This document shows, in pieces, positions 36,055-45,288 of a stretch of 64,000 nucleotides of DNA (positions are counted from its first letter, which is position 1; every line of letters starts with the position of its first letter). The notes below the pieces were generated by a model that ran no database searches, was not told the DNA's origin, and was given only the letters and a program-made list of their open reading frames with translations. Position numbers and translations under genes: made by a program. Source of the DNA: Planctomycetaceae bacterium (GTDB lineage: Bacteria; Planctomycetota; Planctomycetia; Planctomycetales; Planctomycetaceae); NCBI GenBank assembly GCA_024742875.1, contig JANSXP010000005.1, positions 154,318 through 218,317 of the forward strand. Reading direction: 5' to 3'.

Positions 36055-38238
36055 TTACGCCAGCCCTGCCATCTTGCGGCCCGTCCAGAACGCGCCGAGC
36101 AGCACAATCAGCGCTCCGCCCCATAAAGGATGACTCCAAATGCGAACCCGTGTGATGACCGGTTCCGGCTCCGGAAGCTCGGCCACACGATCGACCAGCT
36201 CATTCAGCTGACTCACATCCGTCAGTTCGCCGCGGGTCACTTCAGCGATTTCCCGCAGCACGTCCAGCCGTGCCGGCTGACCAATTTTCTCTTTCTCGTT
36301 GCCTTTGACGGCCACCGTGGTTTCCAGGCGAGAGCCGGTTTCGGAACACGTGGTGACGAGACTGTAGTTGCCCCCTTCTTCCGGCGTGAAACTGCCGGAA
36401 AACAGGCCCCACGAGTCTTCGCCCACAGACGCCAGACGCACAGAGTCTGTCTGCCCCGATGGCGAAACAATCTGCACCACCACCGTGCCTTCACGCAGGG
36501 GTTCCCCGGAATCACTCATCACGTTGGCGTTGAGTGTCAGGACGTTGCCCGCTTCCGGACGGTCGGGCGAGTAGAACAGCCGCATCGACTCTCCCTGTGA
36601 CATATTGCGCTGATACGCCATCCAGCGCACCACCTGTCCCCAGAAGCGATAGTGGTACAGGTCTTCCACGCCGCGTCGCCACCGCCACGCGCCATCGGTT
36701 CCCATGAACAGCACCTTGCCAGTGCCAGAAGTTCGTGTGGCGATCACAGGAATCCGTCCGAACCGCGTGGAGTCAGAACCGTGGACCGCCAGCACTTCCG
36801 AGCCAATCTTGGACCGCAGGGTCGCGGCATACCACTGAAATCCCGGCAGAGCATTCCACACGTTTTCGTTATCATTGTCGTCCGGCTCCAGACGCGTCAG
36901 CAAACTGCGACGCCCGGACTCCGTCAGAGCAAACCTGGCGGGACGCGGCTGACCGATCCCGCGGGGCGCCGTTTCATCAGGCACCACCGGATACAGTTCT
37001 TCCAGCTGCGTCGTCAACAGCGTGGACTGCTTACCGCGAAAACCTGGCAGAAACACAAGTCCGCCAGCGTGATTGCGGACAAGCTGGCGAATGTGCTCGC
37101 AGTTTTCCACCGACAACTGGCTGGCATCCACCCCCACATCACCGAGAAACACAACGTCGTATTTGAACAGTTCCTTTTCGTCCGGAAACTCTTCCAGATA
37201 GCCCCGACCACCGCCCACAGCATCCAGATCCGGATGGAACAGCAGGCAGTTCACTTCCACACCCGGATCGCGTTCCAGCGCGTTGCGAAGATAGCGGTAC
37301 TCCCAGCGTGGAAACGACTCAACCACCAGCACACGCAGCGCCTCATTCTTCACGGTCACAGGAAACTTCAGCGAGTTGTTCGTGGTGATGGCCTCCGCAT
37401 CGTCCGTAGGAATGTCCAGTGACAGTTCATACTCGCCTGTATCACGGGGCTGCCAGTCGATGGTGTCCTGCACCTGGCCCATGCCGGGCACACTGACCAC
37501 TTTGACAATGTTCTCGCTGCGTGTGCCCTGCAGTGTGAGCGTGACAGTGCGATCTCCGGGCAGCCAGCTGACAATCCGAAACGGAATCCGCATCGTCTTG
37601 CCGATCACGCCAAACGTGGGCGCATCGGAACAGATCAGTTCGATGTCCGGCAGTCGGGTTTCGCTGCCAACGCCCGCAGCAAACACGGGAATCTTTCGCA
37701 TGCGCAGATCTGTCGCCACGCCGTTGGGCGCCACGCCCGTGTTCCAGTCACCATCGGACAGCAGCACCACACCGCGCAGATTGGCATGACTGTCGACCGC
37801 ATAGGAAAGCGCCTGTTCGATGTCGGTCCCTTTGGCCGGATTCGCCAGCTTTGAAGAAAACGGCTGGAAAATGACCTCCATTTTTTCCGCCACCGGTCCC
37901 CACGCCTGTGGGTCAATCGCGGGAGCCGCCGCCTCATTGCGGGACACGGCATCACGGCTGCTGCCGGCTTCCGAAACCACATCCACCGTCTTCATGCTGT
38001 CGGACGTGTCATGCAGAATGACAAGTGTGGGTCGCTCTTCCGGCCTGATCTCCTGCGTAATTTCCGGCTGATTGAGGGTCAGCAGCACGAGTGCGATCAG
38101 GGCAAATCGAAACACTTCCAGAAGGCCCATCGACCGTGTGTATCCACTGCGGCGCCAGCTGATCCAGCAGCACACGGCGGAAAACAACAGCACCACGATC
38201 GTGATGGTGAGTGTGACAGGTGTCCAGAAAAACGTCAT
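36055..38238 (-). CDS. VWA-domain membrane protein with GATase-like region (BatA-cluster)
   Basis: 727 residues from ATG 38238 with the strong site GGAGGTGA. Two N-terminal membrane helices (TITIVVLLFSAVCCWI, FALIALVLLTL), then a von Willebrand A domain with MIDAS DTSDS at LVILHDTSDSMKT (about residue 80) and LLSDGDWNTG, a beta-rich middle, a class I amidotransferase-like Rossmann region (LRVLVVESFPRWEYRYLRNAL, GGLVFLPGF) lacking a clear Cys nucleophile, and a C-terminal helix (WGGALIVLLGAFWTG). Its ATGA overlaps the stop of the BatA-type gene. It is the last gene of the MoxR cluster; the bulk of the protein faces the periplasm. Confidence 0.85.
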   Translation of the reverse strand: MTFFWTPVTLTITIVVLLFSAVCCWISWRRSGYTRSMGLLEVFRFALIALVLLTLNQPEITQEIRPEERPTLVILHDTSDSMKTVDVVSEAGSSRDAVSRNEAAAPAIDPQAWGPVAEKMEVIFQPFSSKLANPAKGTDIEQALSYAVDSHANLRGVVLLSDGDWNTGVAPNGVATDLRMRKIPVFAAGVGSETRLPDIELICSDAPTFGVIGKTMRIPFRIVSWLPGDRTVTLTLQGTRSENIVKVVSVPGMGQVQDTIDWQPRDTGEYELSLDIPTDDAEAITTNNSLKFPVTVKNEALRVLVVESFPRWEYRYLRNALERDPGVEVNCLLFHPDLDAVGGGRGYLEEFPDEKELFKYDVVFLGDVGVDASQLSVENCEHIRQLVRNHAGGLVFLPGFRGKQSTLLTTQLEELYPVVPDETAPRGIGQPRPARFALTESGRRSLLTRLEPDDNDNENVWNALPGFQWYAATLRSKIGSEVLAVHGSDSTRFGRIPVIATRTSGTGKVLFMGTDGAWRWRRGVEDLYHYRFWGQVVRWMAYQRNMSQGESMRLFYSPDRPEAGNVLTLNANVMSDSGEPLREGTVVVQIVSPSGQTDSVRLASVGEDSWGLFSGSFTPEEGGNYSLVTTCSETGSRLETTVAVKGNEKEKIGQPARLDVLREIAEVTRGELTDVSQLNELVDRVAELPEPEPVITRVRIWSHPLWGGALIVLLGAFWTGRKMAGLA

Positions 38239-40241
38239 GCGGTCACCTCCGTCAAAGGTCGTGATTTGACGGCCTGCTCCGGAACCGACAACAGCGCTTC
38301 GGCAATCAGAGCGATAATCATCAGGATCAAAAAGGTGCGCCACACTTCGCTGGCCAGCTGCATCGCGCCGCCGACTTCATCATCAATTCTTTTGTATTCA
38401 ATCCCCGCCAGCACCTGACTGAGCGTATCATCCGTGACGACCCGGTCGGAGTCCTCTGTCAGCGGGCGATTCACCGCCAGCAAACGTTCGCCTCCTTCAA
38501 ACAGGCCGCCCATATTCCCACGCTGGGAGACCCAGACGTCGTTTGACAAATCATCCAGTGGCGACCAGTCGACCACGGTTTCCGCAGAGACGGAACCGGC
38601 CTCCAGCAATCGAGCCCGCCCAAGGGCGCCCGCCCCACGGGCGAGTGCCCGCTGTGTCATCACATAAAACGTGACGCCGTTGGTTACGAGGTTGGAGTTG
38701 GCCGGCGTGGGCAGAGTGCTGCAGAAATACGCGGCCCCCTGATCTGTATTGGCTCGAGACAGCAGCGGAATGCCATTATCCAGCTGCCACAGCGAAGTGG
38801 CCATTTCCACATCCAGTCCGCAGGCGCGATGACACTGCACCTGCCCGACGGGCAGCGGAGTCCCGCTTTCGGCGTTGGCCAGCAGATCCGCATCGGTCCG
38901 CCACGGCTTGAAGGTGAAGTGGTCACCCGATTCCGGCGTCACCCAGTCCGTCCACGAGGCATTGAACAGCGTCTGATCACCCGGATTGTCCGGAGGATAA
39001 AACATGACCGCACGACCAGACGCCACAAAGTCTTCCAGCTGTCTGGCGATCAGGCCGTCGGGAATGGGGGCGTGCCAGATGATCATCGCCGATTCCTCCC
39101 AGCCAATCGCACTGGCCGAAGAAGAGGGCAGAATCTCCGCCTCATAGACGAGACTGCGGTCAGAAGCCGTCGCCGCCGCCACTTTGAACATCTCGGCCGC
39201 ACGATCGTCGTCGGAGACAATCACCGTTTTGCGAACGGCCGGTTCGGCATACACAAAGCGAAACACGTTGTCCTTCATGTTGGCATCACGGGGCAGTTCG
39301 ACGCGTCCCCAGCCTTCCCGGGTGTCCGAGTCCAGGGGAATGACGTGGCCTTTGCGGACCAGGCGATCGCCCGTGATCTTCAATGGCAGACGGCTGCGAG
39401 CACCGTCAATCACCACAGTGAGATCCACACTCTGCTCCTGCTCGGTGGCCCCTGATCGGGTGACCAGAATGTCCATGACCAGCTCCGCGCCATCCAGTGA
39501 TTCACGGCGATGCACGCCACTGACGCTCACTGCCAGGTTATCAGCGGCAACATCCGGATAGGCCAGCAGGAACATGCGAATGCCTTCGCGCGCCGACAGC
39601 TGTCGTCGCACGGCCTCCCACCGCCCCGCGTTGGGACTCCAGTCATTCTGCCGCAGGTCACTGCACACCCAGATATCTGTGCGCCCTGTGTCATTGTTTT
39701 CCAGATACTCGACCACCTGCTGCATCAGCGCGGGCACATCCGTGGAGGTGGCTGAGGAACTGGCTTCGGGCAGTTCTTCCAGCTCATCCACCGATCGAAT
39801 CTCCAGCGGCTGCTGAGTGACGCTGTCGAACAGCACCAGCCGACTGCTGTTTTCGGATGTGCGCACCAGTTCTGCCAGCTTTTTCAGCGCGGTGGAGCGT
39901 TTGGTTTCGCTGGTCTGGACCTGCTGTTCTTCCATACTGACCGAACGGTCCAGCACTATGATGGTCACTTCCGGCGAATTCGACGACGTCAGACCCAGCC
40001 AGCCACCGGCCATCGGCCGACTGACGGCAAAAATCAGCCCCGCAATGGCCAGCATGCGGGCTGCCATCAGCAGAATGTAACGCAGACGCGCCATGCCTTT
40101 GGCCATGCGTTTGGCCTGCAGCAGAAACATGGTGGCGGCCCACGGGATGGTCTTGTGCCGGTTCTGATTGATCAGATGAATCAGAATGGGCAGACCGATC
40201 AGCGGCAGTGCAAACAGAAACGCACTTTGCAGAAAGATCAT
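38235..40241 (-). CDS. BatA-type N-terminal domain / VWA membrane protein
   Basis: 668 residues, ATG 40241. The first 85 residues are a typical BatA N-terminus (LFALPLIGLPILIHLINQNRHKTIPWAATMFLL, then RYILLMAARMLAIAGLIFAVSRP) with two helices, directly followed by VWA with MIDAS DRSVS in IIVLDRSVSMEE. The middle is periplasmic, with a Rossmann-like section and no catalytic residues seen. A final helix lies near the C-terminus (FLILMIIALIAEALLSV). It overlaps the next gene by 4 bp and follows the DUF58 gene by 2 bp. Related 'aerotolerance' proteins in Bacteroidetes act with MoxR, but their biochemistry is unknown. Confidence 0.87.
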   Translation of the reverse strand: MIFLQSAFLFALPLIGLPILIHLINQNRHKTIPWAATMFLLQAKRMAKGMARLRYILLMAARMLAIAGLIFAVSRPMAGGWLGLTSSNSPEVTIIVLDRSVSMEEQQVQTSETKRSTALKKLAELVRTSENSSRLVLFDSVTQQPLEIRSVDELEELPEASSSATSTDVPALMQQVVEYLENNDTGRTDIWVCSDLRQNDWSPNAGRWEAVRRQLSAREGIRMFLLAYPDVAADNLAVSVSGVHRRESLDGAELVMDILVTRSGATEQEQSVDLTVVIDGARSRLPLKITGDRLVRKGHVIPLDSDTREGWGRVELPRDANMKDNVFRFVYAEPAVRKTVIVSDDDRAAEMFKVAAATASDRSLVYEAEILPSSSASAIGWEESAMIIWHAPIPDGLIARQLEDFVASGRAVMFYPPDNPGDQTLFNASWTDWVTPESGDHFTFKPWRTDADLLANAESGTPLPVGQVQCHRACGLDVEMATSLWQLDNGIPLLSRANTDQGAAYFCSTLPTPANSNLVTNGVTFYVMTQRALARGAGALGRARLLEAGSVSAETVVDWSPLDDLSNDVWVSQRGNMGGLFEGGERLLAVNRPLTEDSDRVVTDDTLSQVLAGIEYKRIDDEVGGAMQLASEVWRTFLILMIIALIAEALLSVPEQAVKSRPLTEVTA

Positions 40242-40243
40242 AT

Positions 40244-41137
40244 CTATCGCTTCCTCGCCAGCAGGAATCGTGACAGCGGCTCGGCATAATGCTCAGCGAT
40301 ACTGACGCGATGATAGTCGACTTCCGTGTCGCGAATGATGTTCTTCATCTGCTCCAGATATTCCTGCACGGCCCGCCGATACTGTTTGGCAATCGTGGTG
40401 GGATCCACCAGCAGCGGTCCGCCTCCTTCCAGGTCGACGAACCGCACGGGACGATCAAATTCGAAGTCGATTTCGCTTTGCTCCATCAGATGGAACACGG
40501 CCACATCGTGGCGGCGATACTTCAGGTGCTGAAAACAGCCTCGCAGGGTTTCCGGATCCATAAACAGATCCGAGATGATCACCACCAGAGCCCGCTGAGC
40601 CACTTTTTCGGCCACCTGATGCAGCGCGTCGGGCAGGCCCGTCTCGCCGTCGCCCGCCATCTCACCCAGTTCATCAAGCACAAACTTCAAATGGGCGGGG
40701 CTCCGCTTGGGACGAATCTCCCGCTTGAACTGCTGTCCGGCCGTGTACAGGCCCACCGCATCTCCCTGGCCGGCCGCCACATAAGCCAGCGTTCCCGCCA
40801 GCCGACGGGCGTAGTCCAGCTTGGATTTGCCGGCTTCCTGACTGCCGTCCAGCCCAAAGTTCATTGACCCGCTGATGTCCACCACCAGGCACATTCGCAG
40901 GTTGGTGTCCGCTTCATACTCTTTGATGTAGTAGCGGTCGCTGCGGCCCCAGGCACGCCAGTCCAGACGCCGGGTGTCATCACCGGGAACGTACTTGCGG
41001 TATTCGGAAAACTCCAGACTGGAGCCGCGGGTCGGGCTGCGGTGACGACCGGACACACTGCCGATCATCGGCTGCCGCGCGTCCATCGCCAAACCGGACA
41101 AACGAGCGATCACCCCGGGATCAATAAAGTCACGCAT
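40244..41137 (-). CDS. DUF58 family protein (VWA-like)
   Basis: 297 residues from ATG 41137 (MRDFIDPGVIARLSGLAMDAR); a TTG at 41152 is possible. Typical DUF58: GRHRSPTRGSSLEFSEYRKYVPGDDTRRLDWRAWGRSDRYYIKEYEADTN, then VWA with MIDAS DISGS (LVVDISGSMNFG). No membrane helix is present, so it is soluble or peripheral. DUF58 proteins are nearly always encoded next to a MoxR ATPase, as here (75 bp downstream of moxR), and may recruit it to clients. Confidence 0.93.
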   Translation of the reverse strand: MRDFIDPGVIARLSGLAMDARQPMIGSVSGRHRSPTRGSSLEFSEYRKYVPGDDTRRLDWRAWGRSDRYYIKEYEADTNLRMCLVVDISGSMNFGLDGSQEAGKSKLDYARRLAGTLAYVAAGQGDAVGLYTAGQQFKREIRPKRSPAHLKFVLDELGEMAGDGETGLPDALHQVAEKVAQRALVVIISDLFMDPETLRGCFQHLKYRRHDVAVFHLMEQSEIDFEFDRPVRFVDLEGGGPLLVDPTTIAKQYRRAVQEYLEQMKNIIRDTEVDYHRVSIAEHYAEPLSRFLLARKR

Positions 41138-41211
41138 AAATTTGGCACGCAATAAAACAGAGAATCGTGGTCACTATCGTGCTGCGTCAGCCACGCAGTG
41201 GGCGGTCGTCA

Positions 41212-42240
41212 TCAGCCGCCCAGTGTTTCCCGATTCAGTTCCTCTGTCAGTCGCGCGACGATATCACGACTCGTGATTCCCTCAGACTCTGCGTTGAACG
41301 TCGTCAGCACGCGATGCCCCAGCACGGGCTGAGCCACCTCCATGATGTCTTCCAGTCGCACCATGTAGCTGCCCGTCAGTGCCGCACGCGATTTGGCACC
41401 CAGAATCAAATACTGCACCGCGCGAGGACCGGCGCCCCACGAGACCAGCGGCTTGAGCCACTCCGGCGCTTCTTCCACGTTGGGACGTGTACGGCGGACC
41501 AGGTCCACGGCAAACTCATAGATGTGCTGTGGCACCGGCACTCGGCGGACCAGATCCTGAAACCGCTGCACGGACTCCGAGTCCAGTACGTGTTCAAGGG
41601 TGGGCATTTTGCCGCCGGTGGTCGAGCGTGCAATCTCGATTTCTTCCAGCCGCGACGGATAGTCCACGTTGATCAGAAACATGAACCGGTCCAGCTGGGC
41701 TTCCGGCAGCGGATAGGTCCCCTCCTGCTCAACGGGGTTTTGTGTGGCCAGCACGAAGAACGGAGGCGTGAGAACGTAGGGGCGACCCACCACTGTAACG
41801 CGATGTTCCTGCATGGCCTCCAGCATAGCCGCCTGCGTCTTGGAGGGAGCTCGGTTGATCTCATCCGCCAGGACAATGTTGGCAAACAGCGGCCCCTTGA
41901 CGAATTCAAACTCGCGGCGACCGTCGGCCGTCTCCTGCAGAATGTCGGTGCCCGTGATGTCCATGGGCATCAGGTCGGGGGTGAACTGAATGCGGCTGAA
42001 GCTCAGCGACATGGTTTCGGCCAGGCGACTGACCAGCAGCGTCTTGGCCAGTCCGGGCACACCCATCAGCAGGGAGTGGCCGCGGGCAAACAGACAAATG
42101 TTGAGCTGTTCCACCACAGCTTCCTGACCGACGATGACCTTTCCCAGCTCCGCTTTGAGTTTGCTGTAGACTTCGCGAAGTTCATCAATAGCGGCAACGT
42201 CATCAGAGTGAAGTTCGGTTACTTCGGTCGCAGTAGACAT
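41212..42240 (-). CDS. MoxR-family AAA+ ATPase
   Basis: 342 residues, ATG 42240. AAA_3/MoxR features: KVIVGQEAVVEQLNICL, Walker A as GVPGLAKT, the TPDLMPMDITGTDI segment, Walker B VLADEINRAPSKTQAAMLEAM, sensor 1 ATQNPVEQEGTYPLPEAQLDRF, and the C-terminal lid (AVQYLILGAKSRAALTG). It is thought to be a chaperone that assembles or activates client complexes using ATP, through the VWA partners encoded just downstream. It is the first gene of the four-gene minus-strand cluster; a decamer tandem array lies in its leader. Confidence 0.95.
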   Translation of the reverse strand: MSTATEVTELHSDDVAAIDELREVYSKLKAELGKVIVGQEAVVEQLNICLFARGHSLLMGVPGLAKTLLVSRLAETMSLSFSRIQFTPDLMPMDITGTDILQETADGRREFEFVKGPLFANIVLADEINRAPSKTQAAMLEAMQEHRVTVVGRPYVLTPPFFVLATQNPVEQEGTYPLPEAQLDRFMFLINVDYPSRLEEIEIARSTTGGKMPTLEHVLDSESVQRFQDLVRRVPVPQHIYEFAVDLVRRTRPNVEEAPEWLKPLVSWGAGPRAVQYLILGAKSRAALTGSYMVRLEDIMEVAQPVLGHRVLTTFNAESEGITSRDIVARLTEELNRETLGG

Positions 42241-42353
42241 ATCGGCTTTCGTAGTTCAAATATCGTTCGTTGGATTCTGGTTTATTGTGAGTGCGTGGCA
42301 GCGAGCGGCCGAATTGAATCAGGTGAAGCGGGTAAATCGGGAGAAGCTGTTTT

Positions 42354-42390
42354 GCACCACCCGGCACCACCCGGCACCACCCGGCACCAC
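42354..42390. repeat. 10-bp tandem repeat, 3.7 copies
   Basis: Unit CCGGCACCAC: partial at 42354-42360, then three perfect copies 42361-42390. It lies 114-150 bp upstream of the moxR start on minus, between moxR and the 521-residue protein gene. Confidence 0.93.
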
Positions 42391-42437
42391 TTTGAGCGAG
42401 CCCTCCCTTCAACAGAAGAAGGTCGTCACACCGTGAC

Positions 42438-44003
42438 CTAAAAAAAGCCCACCCCCACGGCCTGTCGCTGGTTCTGACGGGCTCCCATCATTTCAAACAT
42501 CATCTGCCCATGTTCCGTTTCAAACTGAACATACTGACCATTCATGCTGAATGGCTTTTTCAGGACCTGCCACGCCTGCTTTTGCTCCGGTGACAGCACC
42601 TTCAAGTCTTCTTTGGAAAGTTTGAACATCGGCACACAAAGGTAGGACAGTGCTCGAAAGTACTCTTGATTCATCAGGCCGTCGCCCTCCGCGGGCACTT
42701 CTTTACGAATGGACTTCAGCAGCGAAGTGCGCTGTGCGTCGCTGAGCCACAGTTCGCGATCGAGCAGCCCAACCATATAAGCGGCCGTGGCATCCTTAAT
42801 GGCCTCCACGCGGTCTTTTGACAGCTCCACATTTCGGGGCGACAGCTCCGCTAACGTGGCAGACCAGATTTCGTTTTGCTGTGTGGATTCCACGCGTGGC
42901 GTCTGAATGGAAAACGCGATGTTGCCCATGCGATTGGCGAAGGCTTCCCGATTACGATCCAGCTGCTGCAGAGTGGATCGCTTCCAGGCAGTCATCGCCG
43001 CGTCAACAGCCCCCTTGGCGGCGACCTGAAGATAGAAAGTGTCCTGATCACTGAGCGTTGACAAACGCTTAAAATAGTCCACCTGCACCTGCATGGCGGT
43101 CAGCATTTTCTCTGTCTGGTCCGTCATGTGCTTCTGCAGTTGCTCGTCCCAGTCTTCCGTGCCTCCGTTCATCTGAAACATCAGGTACTGACCATTGTTG
43201 CCGTCATTCGGCGTCGAGCCCAGAGCGTCTGCGCGAGCCTTCTGAGCGGGCGACCACAGCTCGGCAACCTCAACGGCCGCCACAACAGGCGTGAGCGCCT
43301 GCTGCTTGAAGTAATAAGTCTGGGGCATGAACGAGAAACAGGGACGGGTGACATCCAGTCGATTGGCAATACAGCCAGCCAACTCCTTACGCTGCTGTTG
43401 AGTGAGAAAAAACTGACCGTCGATCAGGTTGATCGCCTGCCCGATATTCGCATTGGCCAGATGCTCTTTGCGACGGCTGAAGGCTGCCTTCAGTTGTTCC
43501 TTCTGCTCGTCTGACAACGGCAGCTCCTGCAGGCCCTTGCGGGAAAACAGCACATCAATGCGAGAAGCGAGGGCCCCGTCCTCGGTGAACTTCAATGCCA
43601 TATGGCCCGGCATGTTGTTGCGATTCTGTGCCGTCTTAGTCTCTTTGATCTGCGTGCATTTCTCGTCAATCGCGGCCTGCAGGGCTTCCTGCTCAGATTC
43701 GGAAAGCTGCAGTTCTTCGGCAACCCAGTTCATCAGGCAGGCCGCATAAGCGTCCACTCGGGCATTCCGCTCTTTCAGGACGGATGCGGGAACCGGGGCG
43801 GCGGGTCCGCCAAGTTCCATCACGTCAAACGCTTCGACAACGACTTCTTCTTTGGGCTGCGTGAGGCCTTCCAGAGCATCGTTGACCAGGTCGGCAAAAT
43901 CAAACAGCCCGTTTTGGGCAAAGGTCACCTGCGGCAGAGCGGCGCCTGCCAGAACCACAACAAACAGAGACTGCAACCGGCGGGGGAGTCTGATAGTGGG
44001 CAT
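42438..44003 (-). CDS. Secreted helical-repeat protein of unknown function
   Basis: 521 residues from ATG 44003 (MPTIRLPRRLQSLFVVVLAG), with a signal peptide ending near QVTFAQ. The open frame extends 49 codons upstream, without a ribosome site. I do not recognise a family. The mature protein is mostly alpha-helical and repeats a short motif of the form L(S/T)xxQ(K/R)xxL: LSESEQEALQAAI, LSDEQKEQLKAAF, LTQQQRKELAGCI, LSDAQRTSLLKSI and LSPEQKQAWQVL. The pattern recalls Spy/CpxP-like periplasmic helices, but the LTxxQ identity is loose. It lies 197 bp upstream of moxR on the same strand, so it may be a substrate or partner of that cluster. Confidence 0.78.
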   Translation of the reverse strand: MPTIRLPRRLQSLFVVVLAGAALPQVTFAQNGLFDFADLVNDALEGLTQPKEEVVVEAFDVMELGGPAAPVPASVLKERNARVDAYAACLMNWVAEELQLSESEQEALQAAIDEKCTQIKETKTAQNRNNMPGHMALKFTEDGALASRIDVLFSRKGLQELPLSDEQKEQLKAAFSRRKEHLANANIGQAINLIDGQFFLTQQQRKELAGCIANRLDVTRPCFSFMPQTYYFKQQALTPVVAAVEVAELWSPAQKARADALGSTPNDGNNGQYLMFQMNGGTEDWDEQLQKHMTDQTEKMLTAMQVQVDYFKRLSTLSDQDTFYLQVAAKGAVDAAMTAWKRSTLQQLDRNREAFANRMGNIAFSIQTPRVESTQQNEIWSATLAELSPRNVELSKDRVEAIKDATAAYMVGLLDRELWLSDAQRTSLLKSIRKEVPAEGDGLMNQEYFRALSYLCVPMFKLSKEDLKVLSPEQKQAWQVLKKPFSMNGQYVQFETEHGQMMFEMMGARQNQRQAVGVGFF

Positions 44004-45288
44004 CCGCGTCCTGACCTTGTCCTGGGGGTAATCTGACCAGACACGCTGATTGTTCGCACCGCCAGATTTGATTGCAAGCGATACCGAATCAGTTTTCGCG
44101 CACACAAAGATCACGAGCGACACACAGCCACTCGCAATCTCTGGTGTCAAAAAGTCCTGCTGGATCTCAGGAGCAGTGGCGCTCAGGAATTTGTCTCACT
44201 AATCGGTGGTTATTGGAAAATTGACTTCTGGCACGGGGCGTTCGTGCAGTCTGAGGAGATTTGGGCCATTGTAAACGCCGTCAGGGGGAGCCAGCAGGTC
44301 AGGGGGCAGCGTGATGCTGCGCTGCGATTCCATCTAGCCCACGACCTGTGAGGTATGCTGGACCGAGAGCTTTGGCGGACGGCCGATCAGCTGGAGGCAT
44401 TGTGCGAGCCTTTCTGCGGCCAGTGCACAGCACTGGCTGGCTCCCTCGCCCAAATTTGGTCTGCAGTTCACTTTGGGGGTGGGGTGTATGGCGTCCGAAG
44501 CTGCCTCAGCACGGAGGGCAGTTCGCCGCCGCCGCTCAATCCCAGAGCGCCGACTGAGAATAGCCGTGGGTGATGGCCGAAATACCAGTGCGACTCACGG
44601 ACGGGATGTGGATGATTGCTGCATAACGAGGCTCCAGCCTCCTCACCTCCCAAAAGGCTCTCCACTGGTTGCCTGATCTCAGTGGGCCAGCCGACACGTT
44701 CTTCAGCCGTCGCTTTGTCCACGTACCATGCCGAGCCGGCGGAGCCACCCCGCTAGTCCCTGAAGTGAAAGTCCTGACTGGCCGAGCAGCAATTTCGCAC
44801 TGTTGCGTGCAGTCTCAGTGACGTACCTCAGACCTTAGACTTTAGACCTGGCTCGCGGGGTGCGATGATTGTCCGTCACAACCTGAACAAACGCTGAGCA
44901 CCAGAGTCGGGATCTGCGAGCCCGCTGGCAAGCAGAAAGGGAGGACGGCGGACAATCAGAGGGAGAGCCACACTCTCATTTCCCCACATCGTTGCACTTA
45001 CCGATGAAGTTTTTACACAAAACGCCAGCTTGCCTTTCTCACAATAAACACGGGAATTGAGGCTCCGCTCGGGAGCGGTCCGCGCGTATACTCGCGGGGG
45101 TTGGGTCGCAGACTGTGTCGGACCTGGGGCGTCTGTGGCGCCATACACAGGAAATCACATGCGGGCCGGGCCGCGGGATTTTGGCCAGATCCTGACCAAG
45201 TCCCCGACGGATCCTGCCCCTACTGTGCCGATTCCAACTGAATCCAACCGGTTCCGAACATATAGAACGTCGCATGGAGACTTCGCTG
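44004..45288. other. Long region without recognised genes
   Basis: 1285 bp between two divergent genes. Short open frames exist on both strands but lack ribosome sites and family resemblance. Visible structure: a perfect inverted repeat GCCAGTGC-ACA-GCACTGGC at 44419-44437, a heptamer tract at 44830-44850, and TATACT at about 45088 as an isolated -10-like element. It may hold decayed coding sequence or an RNA gene; I cannot identify either. Confidence 0.55.
44830..44850. repeat. Heptamer tandem repeat, 3 copies
   Basis: AGACCTT, AGACTTT and AGACCTG follow each other directly in a gene-free stretch. Confidence 0.75.

Noticed and set aside
41167..42441. 424-residue open frame on plus across moxR
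   Set aside because: Antisense shadow of the MoxR gene with no family features.
44468..44748. Short minus-strand open frames (70-84 codons) in the gene-poor gap
   Set aside because: No ribosome site or recognisable family; kept only as part of the intergenic entry.
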